Source: Macrotrachela quadricornifera (lineage: Eukaryota > Rotifera > Eurotatoria > Philodinida > Philodinidae). Taken from it: a stretch of DNA of 64,000 bases. Both the position numbers and the translations under genes were made by a program. Shown here one piece after another: positions 54,563-64,000 of the stretch (the first letter of the stretch is position 1; each line of letters opens with the position of its first letter). The notes below the pieces were generated by a model, which did not search any database, was not told the origin of the DNA, and saw only the letters and a program-made list of their open reading frames with translations. The stretch spans positions 522,574 through 586,573 of the forward strand of contig JAJEKB010021165.1 in assembly GCA_022393335.1 (NCBI GenBank), written 5' to 3'.

Positions 54563-54644
54563 TAATTCTCATTTCGTCACTCAACATTCATTCCTATTTT
54601 TTCTCGATAAAGCATTTCATCTCGTTCATCATCGACCATTTAAT

Positions 54645-57600
54645 ATGAATACAAGTAAGTTATATATCCGATTATCTTATCAGAAATACAAAATATAAAT
54701 TGACATTGATGCATTATCGATGTTTTCTTTCGAACATTTTATCAATCTAAATAAGATATTATTTTCCTATAGAATATTGTCATGAAATTCTTTTCCAATA
54801 AAACGATAATATTTACTGTTGTTCTTTACGAATAATAAACAAGATTAGTTTGATTCATGATGCTTTCATTTAGTTCTAACGTTGCATGGTGATAATGTAT
54901 ACAGTTCTGTCTTTGGCTAAGAATAGCTTTTACGATTGAAAAATTAATTTCATATTGATGGGAAAATAACTTTTGATATAAATAAATTAAGGAAAAGTTT
55001 GTTGTTCTATAATAGATCATTAAATTTAATATGTTCACGTCTTATGTAAAACTGATTTATTGATAGATATGTCTTGTATTTTATCAGAAAAAAAATCAAA
55101 ATTTTAGAAATAATTAAACTTTTCAAACTTACTTAAACTACACTGATCATATTTTATGCAATAATATATGAAGGATTAGGGTACAAAATCTGATTTTTTT
55201 CAAATTCGGAGAAAACAGTCACTTATAGCTCTCAGAATTTGGAGAAGATTGCGTGGTGATTCCACTAATTCAAAGAAACTGGATACTGTCAAAATTTTCA
55301 ACTTCGAAGAAAGTTCCAACCACAATTTTCCGAAGTAGAAGGGGAATGATCCACCCGTCCTTTCCCTGACCGCGCTGTTCCTGGAAATGTTCGGAAATCT
55401 CTGAATTTTATCATGCATAGTCAAGTATCTTGAATCATCAATTATATTACGACGAGATCTATCTTTATTATACAAGATTTTTCTTTTTGGTAGAAAGCGA
55501 ATTGACTGAAGAATTCTTAAGTGCTATATATACGAAATAAAAAAAATGTTTATAGAATGATTATACTTTTTAAAGCTTTTTCTTGCAGTTTTTGTTTATC
55601 ATGAATAATACAGTGCGCGTCAAAAATCTCTCATCTGCTTGAAGTTTATCGATCTTCTAAGCTTTTGGCTTGGAATTTTGGTTGCATGCAAGTAGTGAGA
55701 AACGCTGATCGTAGACACCAATCCGATCTCAATCCATTGTAATATGACAGAGTTATACATCAAACACTATCTTTATTCTGCATTACTTATGTGTCAGTTA
55801 TACAACCACTCAGGAAGTCAGGGAACCTATAACTCGAAAGATTGAGTCTTTAGGTTTTTCCGATACAATTTTCATGAGAAACGTCTTTCAAATTACTGAG
55901 ATATCACTTTTCATAAGCATTGTCTACCAAACTTCGATTATAATGATTTTCAGTTCGTTACAGCGAAAATTATCTTTAGAATGACCGATTTATTTGAAAA
56001 TGTATTTTTGTATACTCATTAGTACACGAATATCTCTGGGAAGTTTCAGGGTCAAAGCATGTGCTAAATTCACAATACCACAATGTAATGGCCACACCAT
56101 TGCATAAGTCATCAATCGTCAATAGCTTAATAAATTCACGTATTATTTCTACCCATTATTGTATACATTAGCAGCGATATTCATCAGGAAGAAAGTTAAT
56201 TATAATCGTTCAGCAAAAGAAAAAACTCATTTTTTTTCATAGGAGCAATGGAAGGTAAAGATAGTCTTTGGTATATAACTCCATCATATTACATTGGATT
56301 AAGATCGATTGGTGTCTATGATCAGCGTTTCTCACTGCTTACATGCAACCAAAATTCCAAGCCAAAAGCTTGAAATATCAATAAACTTTAGGATAGTGAG
56401 AAACTTCTGGTTAGTGGTGTATGCCGGAGCAAAGTCCAGCTGTTGAAGCTAACTTTATTAAAAGAAGATTTCCAGTTGCAAAGTTTTACATAGCCAGACT
56501 TTCGAGAAGAAAGTATGAATACCTATATTTTCCCTATTTTCTATAAAGAATCCTTTCTTTTTGAAAAATTCGTAATCGGAGGCCAGAGTATTGTATTTCA
56601 GTTCTTTACACTAGAAAGGCCTAGGGGACGAGATTTTTTATAGAGCAGGTTGCAGTTTACTATGGTCGTAACCCGTCAACTTCTAATACTAATAATAATA
56701 TCAATATGCATAGAATATTTCAAGAAAAGAAAAGAAAAAAATATTTGAATCAGATCAAACCATTTACAGATATTTTCAACATAAACTATAATAATCTTGC
56801 TTTTCTCCATCGAAAATAATACAATGATAACTGAGTTTGTTGGAAAAATCCTTACATCAGATGATAGTAGAAAATTCTTGCAGTCACACGGCAGGGTAGG
56901 ATAGATCATAGGTTACAAAAATGTCTCATCCTGTAGGCCTCTACTTAACATACGTAAGTGTGCACAATATTGTCAATTTTTTCATGTTTGCAAAATAAAA
57001 ACTTGATATTGGTGACTATTAAGATTCAGTAGGCGATGTAGAGAATGGATGCTTGATACATTTATAAATATTATTGGTTTTATATAAAATTAATAATTCT
57101 TTTTTAATATTTCTGCTGATATTTCGGAAGTACAACAGAGAGTTGAACGTATTTTTTAGCAGCCCAATTTCTCTCATGTTAATAATAACATAAGCAAGAT
57201 ATAGATTAGATTGAGTTGAACTTATAATAGGTGAGAATTAACAAAACTATTTTCTTACTTTTGATTCAGATGTCAATTCATCACCACCGCAATATCGAAA
57301 CGAGAGACTCGAGAAAATGATCGATGACAATAAAAACAAATCATATGTGGATTTTAGTGTGAAAGGGTTAAATGCTCAAGACATGGAAATCGTAGCATAT
57401 TACTTGCTACGAAAGAATACAGTAAGAAAATTGTGCTTACTTCAATTACTTGTAGAAATTGAATTAGAACTCTGTTTTGTGTTTTTAATGGGTGTAAAAC
57501 AACGGGAAGAGCATATTTTTTTAAGCTCGTATTTTCACAAAACATTACAGCTGAAAAATATAAAGTAAGTAGAATGAAGATGCTACTTTGGTCAGAGTAG

Positions 57601-59585
57601 ACAAAGTTTACTGTCTAGACACATATTATATATTGAGGCAACGTGCAATACGAATAATAAAAATGGCTTTTTGAATACTTTTAACCTATATGAATATCAA
57701 GATTTTGATATTAGCTATCTAATGGTCATCATTTTGTTGGAGATATTTTGTGTAGCTACCAGTGAAAATGTTAACTTCAGCTATTTCTACTTGCTATACT
57801 TTGATTCTGTTTTCATTTAGAAATTCAGTATAGATATGTGGAGGACTAATTTTGAGATATATCAGGACTGCAAATGATTGCTCATAGTCACAATAACATT
57901 ACATGTTTTAGTGAGAACATTGCAACTAAATATACATATTGTGCAAAAAAATCTTTTTTCGATATTCATATAAAAACGTTTTTTATATGTTTGATTTACA
58001 GTAGGATTCTTCTTTCTTAATTTAAAATTTTGTTTAAATAGTTTATCATTAAAAACGATATCTGATAATTAACTGAGTTATACGCGGTAAAATATTTCTA
58101 CTCAATTTATTAAATAAAATTAAGAACATTTTAAAATTGATTTTTGAAGAAGTTCTATATGTTATAACGAATAGACTCATGAATGAAAAAGAATGACTGA
58201 GTTTATTAAGATCAGACAAAATTAAATGAACAATATAACTCAAATTGTGAAAAAGTTTTTTTATGTTCATTGTAGAGAATATCTTCTTTTCTCTCTCAAA
58301 GAATGATTTTATATCGTCTAAAACGTGATCACTAATTCAAAGAAGTTGCGTTCTTGAGAATCTCTTTGAGGAACTGCAAAGAATGCGATCCATATAAAAT
58401 AAGCCACAGAAAATCTGATTATAATTGTTCTTTTTGTGATTTTTCGTTTTAGATAGAATGTGTGCGTGAAACGATAAAAATGTCGTTCTTTTCAGATGAA
58501 AAACATATTCTTGTTCGTTTAGACATATTAATCATAAAAATAAAAGTTTGATATAATCTAGATAAAATTATATTGAAATCTTTTCCTATATGTATAATTT
58601 GAAGAAATCTATCAAATTTATAACAACTCATAGAAATTCCTATTATGTCAAACACATCTCTATACTCTCATTAACTAAACGAAACAAATATCACACCATT
58701 GATAAACGAATAAAAGAAATTGTAAATGTTATTTCATATGAAAATTATTTCAAAATGTCTACATCAGTTATATTTTCTAATTTTCATGAATATTTCTTCA
58801 ATAGACAACCTACATAATTTCTCAAAATTATTTATCTAGAAATACATAACTATCTATAGAGTTTAAACAATTTCTAAGAAATTTTTCTGGATATTTTGAG
58901 AAATTCCTACGAATTCCTAGAATTACTCGAAAATTCGTAAGGATATGCATGCATAAATTCTCTGACATCCCCATTTCTAAGACTATTGATAAAAAATAGG
59001 TCTACGAACTTGTAAAATTCTTCAGCATACTCAGTAACAACATTTCAAGAACTTAGAAATTTTTCAATATAACGAAAAATATGATAGAATCAGAGAAAGT
59101 CGTAACATATTCTAGAAATATTGAAGAATTAATTTCTTGAATTTTTGAGACAAGTTTTAAACATTGCAGAAAACTCGAAAAAGTCCGCGAATCCCTCAAG
59201 TATTATAAAATCATGTTGCAAATTGACGGAAAACTTCTGCAAATTACGTTTACGCAGTATCTCACTGATGTATTACGAGATAACAAAATGATCCTCATTT
59301 GTTCTTTGCCTCTCTCAGATCTATCTTCATCTCTATTCGCAGACAGTCACCTACCTGAACCTTTTCCAAAATACAATCTCACATGTTGGAGTTCAATATC
59401 TCACTGATGCATTACGAGATAACAAGGTGATCCTCATTTCATCTTCATCTCTCTCTTTTATCTATCTTCATCTTTATTCACAGACACTCACTCAGCTGAA
59501 CCTTGGCGTCAGTAGTATGGGAGATACTGGAGCTCAATATCTCGCTGATGCACTACGAGATAACAAGGTGATTCTCATTTTCTCT

Positions 59586-59640
<55 letters not shown>

Positions 59641-60314
59641 ATCCTCATCTCTATTCACAGACACTCACCGCACTAGCCCTTTATAGTTGTAATATCGGAG
59701 ATGCTGGAGCTCATTATCTTGCTGATGCATTACAAGATAACAATGTGATCGTTATTTTCTCTTCATCTCTCTCATATCTATCTTCATCTCGATTCACAGA
59801 TACTTATTGGACTGAACCTTTACGGCAATCAAATCGGAGATGCCGGAGCTCAATATCTCGCTAATGCACTACGAGATAACATTGTAATCCTAATTTCTTG
59901 TTCATCTCTCTCATATCTATCTTCCTCTCGATTCACAGGGACTCACCTCGCTGGACCTTAAGTGCAATCAAATCGGAGATGCTGGAGCTCAATATTTCGC
60001 TGATGCATTACGACATAACAAGGTGATGTTCATTTCGTCTTCATCTCTCTCATACCTATCTTCTCCTCTATTCACAGACACTCACCATCCTGAACATTGT
60101 CTGGAATCCAATCGAAGATGCTGGAGCTCAATATCTCGCTGATGCATTACGAGATAACAAGGTGATTCTCATTTACTCTTTATCTCTCTCTCTCTCTCAT
60201 ATCTATCTTCATCTTTATTCACAGACTCTCGAGATTCTATATCTGTTTTATAGAGTCAATGTTTCCTCGTCACTTAAACAACAATTGCGACAAAAAGATA
60301 GTCGATTAAAATAA
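54645..60314 (+). CDS. leucine-rich-repeat protein (NLR-type ribonuclease-inhibitor repeats), one repeat per exon
   Basis: Proposed exons: 54645-54654 (ATGAATACAA, then GTAAGT), 57270-57421, then 59343-59426, 59484-59567, 59661-59744, 59800-59883, 59939-60022, 60078-60161 and 60225-60314. Total 251 residues. Exon 2 ends YVDFSVKGLNAQDMEIVAYY LLRKNT. Each 84-nt exon encodes one 28-residue ribonuclease-inhibitor-type LRR (TLTQLNL..., then IGDAGAQYLADALRDNK), as in NLRC3-like proteins; all joins are phase 0. The last exon ends SLKQQLRQKDSRLK. Such LRR arcs bind proteins; neither NACHT nor any effector domain is present, so it may be a small LRR-only protein. The 2.6-kb first and 1.9-kb second introns are long for this genome. 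The first exon is the least certain; the six repeat exons are very clear. No signal peptide. Confidence 0.8.
55195..55390. repeat. possible relic of the 9.1-kb minisatellite transposon
   Basis: Contains 'TTCGGAGAAAACAGTCA', 'AATTTGGAGAAGATT' and related units, then 'CGTCCTTTCCCTGACCGCGC'. These resemble the palindromic units and GC-rich end of the element at 9068-10448. Degenerate; the left end is missing. Confidence 0.4.
55611..56419. mobile_element. non-autonomous Tc1/mariner-type element in the first LRR intron
   Basis: Starts CAGTGCGCGTCAAAAATCTC right after TA (55609-55610). CAGTGxxxxxCAAAAxT is the classic Tc1-type terminus. An inverted, diverged copy of the first ~165 bp lies at about 56255-56419, followed by TA (56420-56421). 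The shared part includes 'agcttttggcttggaatttt', 'ggttgcatg' and 'gtgagaaacgctgat'. The central part encodes no transposase. Confidence 0.75.
57422..59342 (+). other. second intron of the LRR gene with a relic exon
   Basis: AT-rich intron with no repeat exon until about 59241. There, 59243-59286 matches the last half of the 84-nt LRR exon (reads FTQYLTDVLRDNK), but the following donor is AT instead of GT (AAAATGATCC against AAGGTGATCC elsewhere) and its upstream half is lost: an exon relic. Confidence 0.6.
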
Positions 60315-62039
60315 TACTGCAAAAATTACTATCTAATAAACAATTACATTTTCAATTTTTCATTCTATTTCTATTCAATTATTGCTTTCTCTCTCTCGCA
60401 CAGGCGACCAAAGACACCTCAGAATTGTGACTGCCTAATGGACATACACTGTAGACAAAATCTTCTTACCAGACAGGGTTCTTGTTTTTTTAAAATCTCT
60501 TTCTCAATTATAATAAAGAAGTTGAATAATCTTACCGTTCCTGTTGTTGTTGTTGATGATGATGATGAACTGAAAGAGAAAAAAGATGATTTATTAAATA
60601 TATATATATATGGGATATTCCATGTGATCTCTACCACGTCTACATAGAATATTCCCGAATTCAATCAAATTTTCAGGGTTTTAGACCGTAGTGAGCTATG
60701 AAGTGACGCAAGTATTCCTATAAGAGATTCAATAGACAAAATTAATATAATAGCTGATAAGAGAGTGAATGCATCACAGGTTGACTTATTTTGTTCCTTA
60801 TCGCCTATGGTTAGTTGTTTTGATTAGTTTGAATTGTTCAATTGTTTTTATGTTTTATTCGTATTGTTTGATGTTGTAATAGTGATAGTAATAGGTATAT
60901 CGTCTACGGTGACAATTATTCGGAGTTATATTATATATCTAAAATATAGAACGGGTGAGATTGCAGATAATGATACAATGAGAAGCTAACAAAACGCGTT
61001 GTGATTACGTTTATTTAATCTAGTCAATTGCTAGTGATTTAAAGGATGTTATTTAAATTCTCTCCTACTATGTCACAACTTATAATCAGACGTCCGAAGA
61101 CTGTCAATAATTATATGTGCATAATATAACAATATCAAAGACATATGAATATATCTCCAGTAAAGTGATAAAAGAGATACTTCTCCAAATATGATGAGAT
61201 TGCAGATATAATAATACAATCAAAAGCTAGTAAAACGAGGGGGTGGGTGAGTGGAGCTACCATTATGTTAACATTGTACCTCAGCAAAGAGGATCATTCG
61301 CTCTATATCTGATTTGAACTTAGATAAGTATTGACGAAGTCTTAGCATAAGTAGGTACGTATTTATTGTATAGTGCCATGGATTTTAGTGCTATTGTCGT
61401 TGGTAGTTGTGAGCGAGGGAAAAATAATAGAAAAGTTTTGTTGGTATCAGGGAGATGGTTGAATGGCCGTCTATGTGATGGCAGAACATCTAGCTGAGCT
61501 GTGCGATACCTCCATCATAGTGTTTTGAGGCTTGACAAATAAGTCTGAGGAGTTATGACGAATAGTAAAAATATTAAATCGGAATCTTAGAGTTTATTTT
61601 CAGAGATTTGTTTTATTTTGGGTAATATTCTCTAAAACAGTGGAAAATATATTATGTTTTCGAAGAATAGAAGTCTGAAACCATAAAGTTAACCAAAAAT
61701 TGTATCGTACCTGTTTAGTAGAATTTGTATAAAGTTGTTGTTGGTTGCTTAGTTTTTTAAGAAAAAATAAATGAACAGACAAATGACACATATTTATATA
61801 TCCAATGTATGGAACATCATGGGAGTTATGAAAGCTGTAATTGATTATCGGCGGAGAGTCGACTGTAACAGTTGAATTTCGAGAAAATAGTTATGAAAAA
61901 GTGAGTGTGACAAACAATTGGCAATTGAAGACAGATGACATAGCATTTGTCACGGAGTAGTTATGAAGGGTTGATACTAAGCTCTGTTAAGAATCGATGG
62001 AAAAAGAACTACACTCGTTCGGGTAATGTAGAAATAAGG
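60315..62039. other. intergenic stretch downstream of the LRR gene
   Basis: Small simple repeats ('TTG' at 60540-60557 and 'GAT' at 60554-60567; TA at about 60598-60610). No supported gene. Confidence 0.45.
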
Positions 62040-62108
62040 ATGTCAGTCTAGCTACCACTATCGTGATTCAATCTTTACTGAAGGACTCTTCAGATGGCTT
62101 TTTCCAAC
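62040..62108 (+). repeat. copy of the dispersed ~62-bp repeat
   Basis: 'gtcagtctagctaccac' then 'tcgtgattcaatctttactg' and 'aaggactcttcagatggctt' align with the copies at 15.1 and 26.5 kb. It lies about 120 bp before the delta-COP remnant, which lacks its upstream exons. Confidence 0.5.
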
Positions 62109-62230
62109 TTCATTCCGTTCAGATATTGAAAAGGTAAAGTGAAAAACCTAATTTCGTGACGCTTGAAAAGGCCGATTTTCAAAAATACATATATGAATAT
62201 CTTTCTTTTTTCATTAAATTTTATTTATAG

Positions 62231-62677
62231 TTAATTACTGGTCTAATGCGACATCAAATGATGATTATAATATTCATATTGAATATGAATTACAAAATCT
62301 AAATCTCGTTTCAAAAGATATTCAAATAATGGTATCATTACCGTAAGAATGATTTTATTTCTTGAAGTATCAATGGATAAACTTCAGTTTTTGAAAAAAA
62401 TGATGAATATTATCTATTATTGATAAATCAAATTTTAAAGGAATATTTCAATTTTTAATTAGAGGAAAATTATTTAATTTTTTTCCTATTCAAGTGAATT
62501 TCGTTGCTGAAACATTATATTGCCATATTAAAGTAAAATTGAAAAAAGAAGATTTAATTATTTTTCTTGATTGGATTTTTATTCTAGACTGTTGGTGTCA
62601 AATCTATTGACAATTGTAAATCTGTTACATATTCAAATGAATGATGTCTTATTGTTGATAAATACGAATATATTTAA
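62231..62677 (+). pseudogene. decayed 3' end of a coatomer delta subunit (delta-COP) gene
   Basis: Three blocks with splice-like borders. 62231-62342 reads NYWSNATSNDDYNIHIEYEL then QNLNLVSKDIQIMVSLP and a GTAAG donor. About 62441-62532 reads FQFLIRGKLFNFFPIQVNFV then AETLYCHIK. 62588-62677 reads TVGVKSIDNCKSVTYSNE, stop, CLIVDKYEYI. These match in order the C-terminal mu-homology domain of delta-COP (archain), which recruits cargo to COPI vesicles: the NIEYELQ strand, the FFPVQVxFVxxxxYCxI strand and the VDKYEI end. The part between blocks 1 and 2 is missing, TGA at 62642-62644 breaks block 3, and all upstream exons are absent. So it is a pseudogene fragment; a working copy is expected elsewhere. 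Confidence 0.7.
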
Positions 62678-63608
62678 TAAAAGAAAATAAATATTCTTCT
62701 ATATATTGAAGGAACATCAAAATAGTTGTAACTTAACGCTCGCTTGTTTATTGGTTTTTAAATAAGAGAGAGAACAATTGAACTATGTTATCTTATACTT
62801 CTCATTTTGAATTTTCTTTTGTTTTACCGAATTTCAAATATAAAAAAAAATCTGAATGGTTTTATTGAAGTATATGTAACACTTGACATGAGAATTAAGT
62901 TGAGATTGGAATGGGCGAAATAATTGAAGAAGAAAACAAAGTTTGTTATAAACTAGTAGCGCTCATTCGATGGATTCGCTGACCATTTTCTGAAACAATG
63001 TTAGTTCATTGTGAATGCGAAACAATTCACCATGACCTCATAAGATGTTTGGTTTTAAAGATAGTTATATGACAGAGTGATCTACGCAATCATGATTTAA
63101 TGTCTTTATCAATAAAAAAATGTGTACAAAGTGCAAGCCGAAAGCGAAAAGAACAAAAACGTAAGAGATAAAACAGACAAATATTAATCATCTCTCTGAC
63201 AGTCGTCCCAATTCGTCATGTCAATGAAGCTTAATGGCGATCGGGATGAACACTGTCACGTATCTACAATGAGACACGACTGCTCCTATAGGAGTATGAG
63301 AGATTAATAATAAATAATTAGAAAATGAGAAAAAAACATTTAATGAAAATATATAAGCCACAAATGCGTATGCTACAAAATGAATAGTGAGTTAAATGTG
63401 ACGAAGAAAGCAGTACAAAAACATAATAAGAAAGATACAGAAAAAAAATTAGCACATAATTGGTTGTTTATTTTACATTATAATTTAGAATAAGTAGACG
63501 ATAATGAGAGTACATTAAAGACATTAGTTTATACAGTCAAATATACATTTCCGCTTATTCAAATATTTATAACAGTTCGATCATCTCGGTGTCGACAGCG
63601 CTGTATAT
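62678..63608. other. intergenic stretch
   Basis: No gene seen. TTTATT at about 63467 is a possible poly(A) signal (AATAAA on the reverse strand) for the gene at the right edge. Confidence 0.4.
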
Positions 63609-64000
63609 TTAAAATGGGTTTTCATCATTTATTGATGTTGTTTCATAGTCCTCTGGTACATTGGTTTCGTTTTGTATAGTTGCGGTTGTTCTTACGTTCG
63701 TAGTGGTGTTGTTGATGAATTTAGGAGTGGGCTTATATGTTTGACAACATCTATAAGATTCGTACCGATTAATATGGTGACGACATTTTTGATTGCGTAT
63801 ACACTTATCGCTGTAGAATTTTGTTCGAGCATTGTTTGATTCAGTAGGTGGTAAATGACAACAAGGAAGAAATAATGACATCAGTGGTAGCTGGTGTGAT
63901 TCAGTATTGTATTGTTGGTGAAATGGTAGATCAAGTTCTAACAACATGAGAGATGGTAATATTTTCTGGTAGACGTTTCCTTGTCGTTGGCCTTGTTGTT
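63609..64000 (-). CDS. C-terminal part of an unidentified Cys-rich protein cut by the window edge (partial)
   Basis: The reverse-strand frame is open from the right edge (QQGQRQGNVYQKILPSLM...) to TAA at 63609, at least 130 residues. It has a Cys pattern CC-x19-C-x5-C-x12-CC (LPCCHLPP, SDKCIRNQKCRHH, YRCCQTY), followed by a Thr/Asn-rich tail (NNTTTNVRTT) with N-glycosylation sites. This suits a secreted or membrane-attached, disulphide-bonded domain, perhaps a growth-factor-like knot, but I cannot name it. The first visible Met (63947) is probably internal, since coding character continues upstream to the edge. Confidence 0.6.
   Translation of the reverse strand, partial: QQGQRQGNVYQKILPSLMLLELDLPFHQQYNTESHQLPLMSLFLPCCHLPPTESNNARTKFYSDKCIRNQKCRHHINRYESYRCCQTYKPTPKFINNTTTNVRTTATIQNETNVPEDYETTSINDENPF

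Noticed and set aside
57317..57568. Reading the LRR exon as a standalone 83-residue protein to the stop at 57568
   Set aside because: After LLRKNT the frame loses LRR character exactly at a GTAAGA donor, and the downstream LRR exons join in the same phase.

Overview
The window looks like nuclear DNA of a bdelloid rotifer (Adineta/Rotaria type). The reasons are AT-rich, gene-sparse sequence, introns often only about 50-56 bp long, a TIR plus ADP-ribosyltransferase fusion, Cys/Trp-rich and two-pass membrane proteins of the kind I associate with rotifers, and a dense mix of mostly broken transposons. Two runs of ten N show it is an assembled scaffold. The organism is inferred, not proven. I see no bacterial operons, phage genes, rRNA or CRISPR arrays.

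Layout. 1-6170: a gene tail at the left edge, then AT-rich sequence with a CT microsatellite and a hAT-like scrap. 6172-7615: a three-exon gene joining a TIR domain to an arginine-type ADP-ribosyltransferase domain. 9068-10448: a non-autonomous transposon built around a 33-bp palindromic minisatellite, next to a small Cys-containing ORF. 11.1-13.1 kb: non-autonomous repeats. 13277-13648: a small secreted protein with TATA boxes. 14.3-17.2 kb: a foldback carrying hammerhead-like cores, a decayed reverse transcriptase and an RPA-like gene remnant that ends where the reverse transcriptase begins. 19.2-22.6 kb: an assembly gap, tRNA-like SINE sequences and a decayed pogo-type transposon. 24420-26522: a long, intronless, GC-richer ORF of unknown origin. 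27-31.7 kb: a transposase scrap, a Pif1/Helitron-type helicase end, twin repeat blocks and an array of palindromes. 33-34.4 kb: a dead piggyBac.

34.8-37.3 kb: a divergent pair of oxidoreductase genes (D-2-hydroxyacid dehydrogenase and membrane-anchored SDR). 42096-46828: a gene whose three homologous two-TM modules can be spliced in frame into one 1318-residue protein. 48530-50804: an intact-looking pogo-type transposon with 199-bp terminal inverted repeats. 51539-51916: a small Cys/Trp-rich gene with one in-frame stop. 53.3-53.9 kb: a large foldback. 54645-60314: a leucine-rich-repeat gene in which each repeat is one 84-nt exon, with a Tc1-type element in its first intron. 62231-62677: a decayed 3' end of delta-COP. 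63609-64000: a Cys-rich gene running off the right edge.

No pathway links the host genes. The most interesting items are the TIR-ART fusion (two domains of NAD+-using families in one chain), the triplicated membrane protein, the compositionally foreign 700-residue ORF, the one-repeat-per-exon LRR gene, and several palindromic or self-folding repeat systems.
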